Below, in pieces: positions 19,743 through 27,305 of a DNA stretch of 64,000 nt. Both the position numbers and the translations under genes were made by a program. The stretch's first letter is position 1. Each line of letters opens with the position of its first letter. A model generated the notes under the pieces. That model was not told the origin of the DNA. It saw nothing but the letters and a program-made list of their open reading frames with translations, and did no database searches. Source of the DNA: an uncultured Acetatifactor sp. GTDB lineage: Bacteria > Bacillota > Clostridia > Lachnospirales > Lachnospiraceae. The stretch covers positions 1 through 64,000 of the forward strand of contig CAJUAB010000006.1 of NCBI GenBank assembly GCA_910583845.1. Reading direction: 5' to 3'.

Positions 19743-19771
19743 TTGACTTTTACCCAAAGGTTTGAGATAAT
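19743..19771 (+). promoter_or_regulatory. pckA promoter
   Basis: TTGACT (19743-19748), 17-bp spacer, GATAAT (19766-19771). Confidence 0.75.
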
Positions 19772-19836
19772 AGACAGGACTATTGAGGTTGTACCGGACA
19801 TCCGGTAAAAATACACTATTAAGGAGGACATCATAT

Positions 19837-21564
19837 ATGTCGACAAAAGCTTATTATCCGATCAGTGAAATCGGCGCTGGCAAGCCTGGTTTCAGCAAGA
19901 CCCGATCCATCATTGAGGCTGCGTTCTATACCAACAATGTGGTGAAGGTCAATACCGTGAGAGAGGCCTATGAACTGGCAAAGAATTCGCCGGGCACCAT
20001 CGTTACCGATATGCCGGTGTACAGAGCCGAGGAGCAGGGGCTGGAGAAGGATACCAAGGTGCTGCTGTTCAATGACGGCGCGGTTACCGGCCGTTATGCC
20101 GCCGCCCGCCGCATCAAGGGCGAGCCGGGCGTGGACGCAGCCAAGCTCGACAAAGTGGTGATGGATGCCATCTACAGGACACGCTGGATGACCATGTATC
20201 ACGCGGAGTGCTTCATCGGCCTGGACCCTGAATTTATGGTAAAGGCTCATCTGCTGATCCCCGAAGGAGAAGAGAATCTGCTGTACAACTGGATGCTGAA
20301 CTTCCAGTATATGTCCGACAAATATGTGCAGATGTACAAAAATTCCGTTCCCGTGGGCGGCGGCAAGGAGCCGGATATCTACATCTTTTCCAATCCGCAG
20401 TGGACTCCCGAGGAAGCTCCCGACGTGGACTACAGCTGCTTAAGCGACCCTCTGACCCTGTGCTATTTTGACACGGACCAGAACTGTGCAGCCATTCTGG
20501 GCATGAAGTATTTTGGAGAGCATAAGAAAGGCACTCTGACCATGGCCTGGGCGCTGGCCAACAGAAACGGCTATGCTTCCTGCCACGGCGGACAGAAGGA
20601 GTACAGCCTGGAGGGCGGCAGGAAGTTCGTTGCCTCCGTATACGGCCTGTCAGGCTCCGGCAAATCCACGCTGACCCATGCGAAGCATGACGGCAAGTAT
20701 GACGCTTTCGGCGGTATCAAGGTTCTGCATGACGATGCTTTCATCATCAATACGGATACATGTGCCTCCGTTGCGCTGGAGCCCACCTACTTTGACAAGA
20801 CTGCGGACTATCCCACAGGATGTCCTGACAACAAGTTCCTGCTCACCGCTCAGAACTGTTCCGCTACGCTGGACGATGAGGGACATATCCAGCTGGTGAC
20901 CGAGGATATCAGAAACGGCAACGGCCGCGCCATCAAGTCCAAGCTCTGGAGCCCCAACCGTGTGGATAAGATTGACGCGCCTGTAAACGCAATCTTCTGG
21001 ATCATGAAAGATCCCACCATTCCCCCTGTGGTGAAGCTTAAAGGCGCTGCCCTGGCTTCCGTAATGGGCGCTACCCTGGCCACCAAGACCTCCACCGCGG
21101 AGCGTGTGGCCGCAGGTACGGATATGAACGCGCTGCGCATCGTTCCTTATGCCAATCCGTTCAGAACCTATCCTCTGGTGAACGACTACGAGAAGTTCAA
21201 GAAGCTGGTGGACGAGAAGAACGTGGACTGCTACATTGTGAACACCGGTGATTTCATGGGAACCAAGTGTAAGCCCGCGGATACCCTGGGCATCCTGGAG
21301 ACCATTGTGGAAGGAAAGGCGAAGTTTGAGCAGTGGGGACCTTTCGAGGATATCGAGATCATGTACGACTGGTCCGGCAAGACCTCCGATGCCTTCAAAC
21401 CCGACCTGTCCGACAAGACATACACGGAGGCTCTGAAGAACGCCATGCAGAACCGTGTGGACGCGGTGGAAGGCTTCGCCACCAAGAAGGAAGGCTACGA
21501 CAAGCTGCCTGACGAGGCGCTGGCCGCTTTGAAGAAGATCGTTGAGGAGGCCGCTTCCCTGTAA
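19837..21564 (+). CDS. pckA: ATP-dependent phosphoenolpyruvate carboxykinase
   Basis: 575 aa, somewhat longer than the ~530 aa of E. coli PckA. Interconverts oxaloacetate plus ATP and PEP, CO2 and ADP; in gut anaerobes often run in the CO2-fixing direction. The P-loop GLSGSGKSTLTHAKH and the metal-binding DDAFIIN motif are clear, followed by GATLATKTSTAER and YANPFRTYPL. AAGGAGG sits 9 bp before the ATG at 19837; the earlier in-frame ATG at 19783 lacks a good box. Monocistronic. Confidence 0.93.
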   Translation: MSTKAYYPISEIGAGKPGFSKTRSIIEAAFYTNNVVKVNTVREAYELAKNSPGTIVTDMPVYRAEEQGLEKDTKVLLFNDGAVTGRYAAARRIKGEPGVDAAKLDKVVMDAIYRTRWMTMYHAECFIGLDPEFMVKAHLLIPEGEENLLYNWMLNFQYMSDKYVQMYKNSVPVGGGKEPDIYIFSNPQWTPEEAPDVDYSCLSDPLTLCYFDTDQNCAAILGMKYFGEHKKGTLTMAWALANRNGYASCHGGQKEYSLEGGRKFVASVYGLSGSGKSTLTHAKHDGKYDAFGGIKVLHDDAFIINTDTCASVALEPTYFDKTADYPTGCPDNKFLLTAQNCSATLDDEGHIQLVTEDIRNGNGRAIKSKLWSPNRVDKIDAPVNAIFWIMKDPTIPPVVKLKGAALASVMGATLATKTSTAERVAAGTDMNALRIVPYANPFRTYPLVNDYEKFKKLVDEKNVDCYIVNTGDFMGTKCKPADTLGILETIVEGKAKFEQWGPFEDIEIMYDWSGKTSDAFKPDLSDKTYTEALKNAMQNRVDAVEGFATKKEGYDKLPDEALAALKKIVEEAASL

Positions 21565-21659
21565 GATCCGGGAATGTGTTCTCGTATGTCCGGTTTTTCT
21601 TCCTGTGGGGAGACTGCCCGGAACCGTTACAGAATCAATGAAACAGGCTATATGGAGAG

Positions 21660-21690
21660 GGAGTCAGCCGAAAGGGGCTGGCTCCTTCTG
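21660..21690 (+). terminator. Probable pckA terminator
   Basis: GAGTCAGCC (21661-21669) pairs with GGCTGGCTC (21676-21684), followed by CTTCT. The T-tract is short, so this is a moderate call. Confidence 0.45.
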
Positions 21691-21778
21691 CTCTCCGGAG
21701 TTCCCGGTCGGCTTCTCTCGACAAGTTTGTCGACAAATTTGATGTCGACAAATTTTTTCGCAATGGCAAAAATTTCTG

Positions 21779-21807
21779 TTGCCAAAACGCGCTGTATTGG
21801 ATATAAT
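21779..21807 (+). promoter_or_regulatory. Promoter of the 6S-like RNA
   Basis: TTGCCA (21779-21784), 17 bp, TATAAT (21802-21807). The predicted start coincides with the first base pair of the RNA's closing stem. Confidence 0.75.
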
Positions 21808-21812
21808 AAGGT

Positions 21813-22036
21813 TACCTGGAATGTTCGATAACTCTTGTTGTTTTTGAACCTACATTTACTTTAAAAGGGATTCCTATATTGCCAAGCGGCTGTCAAGCCT
21901 CCACTCGCACGAGGATTGCAGGGGAAGGCAAAAGTTTGGTTGCGGTTGCCCACCTAGCGCTGCTAGGAGTCAAAAGGCAAGAGCCGGCATTTCGGGGTAC
22001 TACGAAGGAAAAGGGCAGTCCATAGGACTGCTCTTT
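21813..22036 (+). ncRNA. ssrS: Structured small RNA, probably 6S RNA
   Basis: A roughly 220-nt transcript with its own strong promoter and a terminator (AGGGCAGTCC-ATA-GGACTGCTCT, 22011-22034, then TT). Its ends pair: TACCTGGAATG (21813-21823) with CATTTCGGGGTA (21988-21999). Inside, CTCTTG pairs with CAAGAG and TTTTGA with TCAAAA, giving a long rod with an open centre. Length, single-gene setting and rod-plus-bubble shape fit 6S RNA, which binds the vegetative RNA polymerase. No open frame has a ribosome binding site. The 6S identity rests on shape and remembered similarity and needs a covariance search. Confidence 0.55.
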
Positions 22037-22181
22037 ATGTTGCTTCCAAAAACATTTGCATACCTGCGGAGGGTCAGATTTTCCTTCCTGCCCGGCGCGG
22101 GCTGCCCGATTACACGACATGCGACGGGCAGGAATTGGATCATCTCAGGGTTCGTAAAGATCGTATGGGGGAAACAGGGGA

Positions 22182-24362
22182 TTGAAGGGATTACTGGATT
22201 TCTGGAGGGGGATGGACCGGAGGGAGCAGATGCAGTTCAAGGCATTTGTGTGCCTGCTGGGAATTTTTTTGCTGCTTTTGCTGGCAGTTGCAGGTATTTT
22301 GTGCGCGGAGGATGACGGGGAAGAAGGAGAACCTTCGCCCCCTGAAAGCGGCCAGGAAGAAAAACCGGTTCCGGTGGTGGAGCATTTTTCCAATATCTGG
22401 ATCATGGAGGCCGGTACAGAAGGAATCTTGTGCTACATAGAGGGGGAAGAGCGGCTGCTGCGTGTGTCGGCTTCGGCATACCCGCAGGACGGTCAGTCCC
22501 GGGACGGGGAATCAAATCCGGAGAGCAGTGGCAGTCGGCCGGATGACAGGGGGCAGACCGAGGACGGCGGTGAACCGGTCTATATGACCGACGGGCAAAA
22601 CGGCGCGGAGGACGGCGGCTGGGGTACGGATGCCTGGCTGCTGAGTCTGCGGGAACAGGTGGCGGATCTGGAACTGACGGACGGCTTGGTCACAGGGGTC
22701 AGCGTCAAAGCCCGGAAAGTGAGCGGCAGAGTGTTGGCGGCGGATCAGGACGGCATCTGGCTGGAGGGCCAGGGCAGACTGGAGTTTACGGAGGACGCGC
22801 AGGGATACCGGCTGTACCGGGAACTGGCGCCCGCCACCTACCGGGATCTGCGGATCGGCTATGATTTCGCGGATTTCTGCCTGGAGGAGGGACGGATCTG
22901 CGCCATCCTGCTGGCCCGTGAGGAGGCCATGGAGAACATCAGAGTGTTGCTCAGAGACAGCGATTACCAGGGCATTACCCATGAGCGGGTGGAACTGACC
23001 TGCGATACGGATTATACCGTGCAGCTGTTATCGGCGGGCGGTTCTCTGGAGAGGGTTGCCACTTATCCTGCGGGGGAGAGCCTGGAAATCGTTTACCCGG
23101 ACAGCGGCCGGGAGGGCGGTGCCGCATTTGGGGACGATACGCGGGCGGGGGAGGAGCTGGCGGCTTCCCCGCAGGGCGCCAGGCTGGTGGTGACGCCTGC
23201 GGCCAGGACCGGTAAGATCATTTTACAGAGCATTCACCGCAGCCAGGGCATACCGGCTTATCGGGGCAGCCTGGAAATGCTGTGGACGGGGGAGGGGCTG
23301 ATCCTGATCAATGAGCTGCCGTTGGAGGAATATCTCTACAGTGTGGTGCCCAGCGAGATGCCGGCCTCCTATCCCCCGGAGGCGCTGATGGCCCAGGCCA
23401 TCTGTGCCCGCACTTACGCGTATACCCATATGCGGCAGGCAGGGTATGAAGAACTGGGGGCTCATGTGGACGACAGCTCTTCCTATCAGGTATATAATAA
23501 TATTCTGGAGCAGGAGACAGCCACCGCGGCGGTGAAGGCCACCTACGGACAGATGCTGATGCGGGAGGACGGGGTGACGCCGGCACAGACCTATTATTAC
23601 TCCACCTCCTGGGGCTATGGGAGCGATGCCCATGTGTGGAAGACCAGCGGCGCGGACAGCTATGGCTATATAAAACCCAGGCATCTTAGCCGGGAGGAGA
23701 CCCGCCGGGTGCTGGCGGGAGAGGCGGAAACCGCCGCGGGCGTGGCGGGAGCGGGAGACCTGACCCGGGAGGAGGTATTTGCCGCGGCCATCCGCAGCAC
23801 CGATCCGGGGGATTTTGAAGCCGGGGAGGAATGGTACCGCTGGACTTACACGGTGAAGAAGCTGGACCCCGGAAAGATTCTGGAGCGGCTGCAAAGCCGC
23901 TATGAGGCCAACGACGCGCTGGTGCTGACCCGGGATGGGGAGGATTATGTGAGCGTTCCCATCGGAGCTTTTCGGGAGATACGAGGGCTTTCCGTTCTGG
24001 CCCGGGGAGCCGGGGGTGTGGCGGACGAACTGCTGATAGAGACGGACAGGGATACATATAAAGTGATTTCCGAGTATAATATCAGATATGTGCTGTGCGA
24101 TGGTGAGACCGGAGCGCAGCGCCAGGACGGCAGCCGGGTGGCCATGAATACCCTGCTGCCCAGCGCGTTTTTTACGATAGAGATTGCCAGGGAGGGGGAG
24201 GCTGTGGTAGGATATAATCTGACAGGCGGCGGCTTCGGACACGGTGTGGGCATGAGCCAGAACGGTGCCCGCTCCATGGCGGCGGAAGGGTATAGCGCCG
24301 GAGATATCCTGCGTTTTTTCTATGCGGGATGCAGTGTGAAGGAGATCTATGATGATGCGTAA
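22182..24362 (+). CDS. SpoIID/LytB-domain protein, membrane-anchored
   Basis: 726 aa, about twice the size of SpoIID. It starts at TTG 22182; ATG 22212 is a possible shorter start. One membrane helix (about residues 20-41), an acidic linker and a long N-terminal extension precede the SpoIID domain (from about residue 350: GEGLILINELPLEEYLYSVV, PSEMPASYPPEALMAQAICA, ART). The conserved GGGFGHGVGMSQNGA motif is near the C-terminus. SpoIID is a lytic transglycosylase acting on denuded glycan in engulfment; here the long form may act in spore or wall remodelling. The 3' end overlaps the next gene by 14 bp. Confidence 0.85.
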   Translation: MKGLLDFWRGMDRREQMQFKAFVCLLGIFLLLLLAVAGILCAEDDGEEGEPSPPESGQEEKPVPVVEHFSNIWIMEAGTEGILCYIEGEERLLRVSASAYPQDGQSRDGESNPESSGSRPDDRGQTEDGGEPVYMTDGQNGAEDGGWGTDAWLLSLREQVADLELTDGLVTGVSVKARKVSGRVLAADQDGIWLEGQGRLEFTEDAQGYRLYRELAPATYRDLRIGYDFADFCLEEGRICAILLAREEAMENIRVLLRDSDYQGITHERVELTCDTDYTVQLLSAGGSLERVATYPAGESLEIVYPDSGREGGAAFGDDTRAGEELAASPQGARLVVTPAARTGKIILQSIHRSQGIPAYRGSLEMLWTGEGLILINELPLEEYLYSVVPSEMPASYPPEALMAQAICARTYAYTHMRQAGYEELGAHVDDSSSYQVYNNILEQETATAAVKATYGQMLMREDGVTPAQTYYYSTSWGYGSDAHVWKTSGADSYGYIKPRHLSREETRRVLAGEAETAAGVAGAGDLTREEVFAAAIRSTDPGDFEAGEEWYRWTYTVKKLDPGKILERLQSRYEANDALVLTRDGEDYVSVPIGAFREIRGLSVLARGAGGVADELLIETDRDTYKVISEYNIRYVLCDGETGAQRQDGSRVAMNTLLPSAFFTIEIAREGEAVVGYNLTGGGFGHGVGMSQNGARSMAAEGYSAGDILRFFYAGCSVKEIYDDA

Positions 24363-25209
24363 GCTGATCAAGATAGGTATACATTTCAACAATAAGATGA
24401 GTGAGAAAAATATCAGCGCCTACGCGGCCAGCACGGCGTTCTTTATCTTTCTGTCCCTGGTGCCCATGCTGATGGTGATCTGTACCATGATCCCCTACAC
24501 GCCGCTGACGGAGGAGAATCTGACCAGGGCCATCACGGAGGTGACGCCGGACCAGCTGGACTCCATGGTGACGCAGCTGATCCGGGATGTGTACCAGAGG
24601 GCTTCCACCATCCTGCCTCTGGCGGCGCTGGTCATGATCTGGACCGCGGCCAAGGGCCTGATGGCTCTGATGGGGGGATTGAACGCCATCAATGATGTAC
24701 AGGAGAGACGGAACTACTTCGTGGTGCGCTTTATCGCCGCCTTTTATACGGTGGTGATGCTGATTGCCACGGTGATCTCTCTGGTGATCATGGTGCTGGG
24801 CAGCAAGCTCGTGGATGTGGTGCTGGCGAGAATCCCCCAGCTGGAGCTGCTTTTTTCCCTGATTGTGAATCTGCGTTTTATTTTTTCCTGGGTGGTGCTG
24901 ACCCTGCTGTTCGCAGCTGTGTACGCCTATGTGCCCAGCAAGAAGCTCCGTTTTCGGGAACAGATTCCGGGAGCCAGCTTCACGGCGGTGGTGTGGAGTA
25001 TTTTTTCCTGGGGATTTTCCGTGTATCTGAATTACAGCAATTCTTTCAGCATTTACGGAAGTCTGTCCCTGATCATCATCGCCATGATCTGGATGTATTT
25101 CTGCATGTATATCATTCTGGTGGGAGCTTATCTGAACTGTTTTTTCAACCCGGTGAACAAGGTGCTGCTGGGGCGCATGGGAAGACAGCTGGAGAGCCTG
25201 GAAGAGTAA
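24349..25209 (+). CDS. YihY/BrkB-family membrane protein
   Basis: 286 aa, six to seven predicted membrane helices. The family hallmark SAYAASTAFFIFLSLVPM lies near the N-terminus, and SIYGSLSLIIIAMIWMYF with ILVGAYLN near the C-terminus. Formerly annotated as ribonuclease BN, but the family is an integral membrane protein of unsettled function. Its start (ATGATGATG) is inside the SpoIID gene end, implying translational coupling and a shared transcript. Confidence 0.88.
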   Translation: MMMRKLIKIGIHFNNKMSEKNISAYAASTAFFIFLSLVPMLMVICTMIPYTPLTEENLTRAITEVTPDQLDSMVTQLIRDVYQRASTILPLAALVMIWTAAKGLMALMGGLNAINDVQERRNYFVVRFIAAFYTVVMLIATVISLVIMVLGSKLVDVVLARIPQLELLFSLIVNLRFIFSWVVLTLLFAAVYAYVPSKKLRFREQIPGASFTAVVWSIFSWGFSVYLNYSNSFSIYGSLSLIIIAMIWMYFCMYIILVGAYLNCFFNPVNKVLLGRMGRQLESLEE

Positions 25210-25277
25210 AGAGGAAACCATCCGGCTGTGCTTTCGCTTTGTGGCAGAGGCGGAACGGAAAGGGTGCAAAAAGGGGC

Positions 25278-25306
25278 TTGACATTTTGGGAAGAAGCCTC
25301 TACAAT
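25278..25306 (+). promoter_or_regulatory. Promoter of the T-box/pheST unit
   Basis: Near-consensus: TTGACA (25278-25283), 17-bp spacer, TACAAT (25301-25306). Confidence 0.85.
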
Positions 25307-25312
25307 AGGCAC

Positions 25313-25593
25313 AGTGACAGATAGAAAGGCGATGAGGGTGCATAGTAGGGCGTCATTTCCGCACAGAGAGGGGGAGCCACCGGCTGTAAGTTCTCCTGCG
25401 TTCAGATGACAGCATGAATTTCCCACCGGAGCCGCCGGGGTGATTCCTGCCGCAGTATGGCAGGCGGTAGCTTTGGCCGTAGGCGTGCGTTAGACGTAAT
25501 GGAGAGTCCCGTCCGCGCCGGATGGGGAAAATGGGTGGTACCGCGGAGAGTATATTTCGTCCCATGTGCAGGAGACTGCGCATGGGGCTTTTT
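25313..25593 (+). promoter_or_regulatory. T-box riboswitch (Phe) ahead of pheS
   Basis: The conserved T-box string ATGGGTGGTACCGCGG (25531-25546) sits before a terminator hairpin CCCATGTGCAG/CTGCGCATGGG (about 25561-25585) with CTTTTT. Upstream is a ~200-nt structured stem I region beginning with a GATGAGG-like K-turn. Several TTC triplets could be the specifier; the one at 25420-25422 is the most plausible. By family rule, uncharged tRNA-Phe binding would favour the antiterminator and raise pheST transcription. Confidence 0.9.
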
Positions 25594-25631
25594 ACATGCG
25601 CAGATTGTGTTTCCCGACTTTGCGCCGGGCT

Positions 25632-25830
25632 GCTTTGGCGGCAGCGCGCGGATCACTGGTCCTGCGTCAGCGCGTTCCGTGGTACAGGCGCTTTGGCGTC
25701 AGCGCATGGATCACTGGTCCTGCGTCAGCGCGTTCCGTGGTACGGGCGCTTTGGCGTCAGCGCGGATCACTGGTCCTGCGTCAGCGCGTTCTGTGGTACA
25801 GGTGCTTTGGCGTTCATGCGCGGACTACCG
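25632..25830 (+). repeat. Tandem 58-bp repeat between the T-box terminator and pheS
   Basis: Three units at 25632-25689, 25690-25747 and 25748-25803 (58, 58 and 56 bp) and a partial fourth. Each begins GCTTTGGCG and contains GGATCACTGGTCCTGCGTCA. Units differ at only a few bases. The region is in the transcribed leader, after the attenuator and before the pheS ribosome binding site, and stays open in the pheS frame by chance. Confidence 0.9.
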
Positions 25831-25884
25831 GGTCCGTGCCGCGGCGGGGAACAGAAGAAATTTGGATATCAGGAGGACATGGAA

Positions 25885-26919
25885 ATGAGCGACAGGTTAG
25901 CGAACATCAGACAGGAAATTCTGGATGGCATGAAAGAGCGCGCGAACTCCAGAGCGGAGGCATTTGAGCTGCGCAAACAGTTTTTGGATTCCAGGACCGG
26001 CAAAATTGGCCAGCTGATGAAGGAGATGAAGAGTATTGCGCCCGAGGAGCGGGCCAGCTTCGGCAAGAGCGTAAATGAGTTGAAGGAGTGGGCTCAGCAG
26101 AGGTTCATGGAGCTGGACGAGAAGATGAAGGAGAGAGAGCTGCAGAGGCGCTACGAGTCCGAGCGCATTGATGTGACCATGCCCGCCCGGAGCGTGAGAA
26201 CGGGCAATCTGCATCCCGTCACCCAGATCCGCAATCAGCTTATGGACATCTTTGTGGGCATGGGCTTTGAGGTGGCGCAGACCCGGGAGATCGAGAAAGA
26301 TTACTACAATTTTGAGGCGCTGAATATCCCTAGGGATCATCCGGCCAGGGACATGCAGGATACCTTTTACCTGTCCCCGGAGCTTCTGCTGGCCACCCAG
26401 ACCAGCGCGGCCCAGATTCATACCATGGAAAAGAAAAAACCGCCCATCAAGATCGTCGCCGCTCCGGGCAAGGTGTTCCGCTCGGATGATGACGCCACCC
26501 ATTCCCCCATGTTTCACCAGATGGAGGGACTGGTGGTGGATAAGAAGATTACGCTCTGCGATCTGAAAGGCATGTTGGAGCTCTTTGTGAAAAAGATATT
26601 CGGAGAGGATACCACCACCCGGCTGCGTCCCTCCTACTTCCCTTTTACGGAGCCTTCCGTGGAGGTGGACGTGAGCTGCTTTTCCTGCGGCGGCAAGGGC
26701 TGCAAGCTGTGCAAGGGCACGGGCTGGATCGAGCTCCTGGGCGCGGGCATTGTGAACAAAAAGGTGCTGGAAAACTGCGGAATTGATTCGGAGCAGTACA
26801 GCGGTCTGGCTTTCGGCATCGGTCTGGACCGCACGGCCATGCTGAAATACGGCATCGGCAATGTAAAGCTGCTGTTCGAGTCGGATCTGCGGGTCTTGCA
26901 GCAGATTGACGATAACTAG
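25885..26919 (+). CDS. pheS: Phenylalanyl-tRNA synthetase alpha subunit
   Basis: 344 aa, standard length. Forms the alpha2-beta2 enzyme that charges tRNA-Phe and carries the catalytic class II domain. An N-terminal coiled coil precedes motif 2 ([18 protein letters not shown]) and motif 3 ([18 protein letters not shown]). A Cys-rich [17 protein letters not shown] insertion (Zn-ribbon-like) is seen at about residues 260-280. The start at 25885 lies 8 bp after AGGAGG; the frame is open well upstream through the tandem repeats, but that extension is unlike the family and is rejected. Controlled by the T-box. Confidence 0.95.
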   Translation: MSDRLANIRQEILDGMKERANSRAEAFELRKQFLDSRTGKIGQLMKEMKSIAPEERASFGKSVNELKEWAQQRFMELDEKMKERELQRRYESERIDVTMPARSVRTGNLHPVTQIRNQLMDIFVGMGFEVAQTREIEKDYYNFEALNIPRDHPARDMQDTFYLSPELLLATQTSAAQIHTMEKKKPPIKIVAAPGKVFRSDDDATHSPMFHQMEGLVVDKKITLCDLKGMLELFVKKIFGEDTTTRLRPSYFPFTEPSVEVDVSCFSCGGKGCKLCKGTGWIELLGAGIVNKKVLENCGIDSEQYSGLAFGIGLDRTAMLKYGIGNVKLLFESDLRVLQQIDDN

Positions 26920-26940
26920 AAGGGATGCGGAGCCATGGCA

Positions 26941-27285
26941 CAGCGCCGGTAAAGTCCCGAAGGCGCAGGAGAGCAAATTTCACGAGAGCCCTATCGAGTG
27001 AAATTTGACTCTCAGGAGTGCGGCGAAGGGACATTACCCTTTAGAGCTATCGCGCAGCGCCGGTAAAGTCCCGAAGGCGCAGGAGAGCAAATTTCATGAG
27101 GCAGTATCGAATGAAATTTGACTCTCAGGAGTGCGGTGAAGGGACATTACCCTTTAGAGCCATCGCGCAGCGCCGGTAAAGTCCCGAAGGCGCAGGAGAG
27201 CAAATTTCATGAGGCAGTATCGAATGAAATTTGACTCTCAGGAGTGCGGCGAAGGGACATTACCCTTTAGAGCCATCGCGCAGCG
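26941..27285 (+). repeat. Tandem 113-bp repeat between pheS and pheT
   Basis: Three units at 26941-27054, 27055-27167 and 27168-27280, then CAGCG of a fourth. Each unit is an imperfect long palindrome: GGTAA-GTCCC at the left mirrors GGGAC-TTACC at the right, and GAGAG-AAATTTCA mirrors TGAAATTT-CTCTC at the centre. A shortened copy of the junction (GGAGCCATGGCACAGCG) lies just before unit 1. Units 2 and 3 are almost identical. Each should fold into a hairpin in the pheST mRNA. Confidence 0.92.
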
Positions 27286-27305
27286 ATTTAAATAGGAGGA
27301 ATCAT

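Noticed and set aside
25522..25884. N-terminal extension of PheS through the tandem repeats
   Set aside because: PheS homologues start near [10 protein letters not shown]; the AGGAGG box at 25871 fits the start at 25885.
27231..27305. 25-residue extension of PheT into the repeat
   Set aside because: The sequence is repeat-derived and the standard start MLVPLSWLKDYV has a perfect box.
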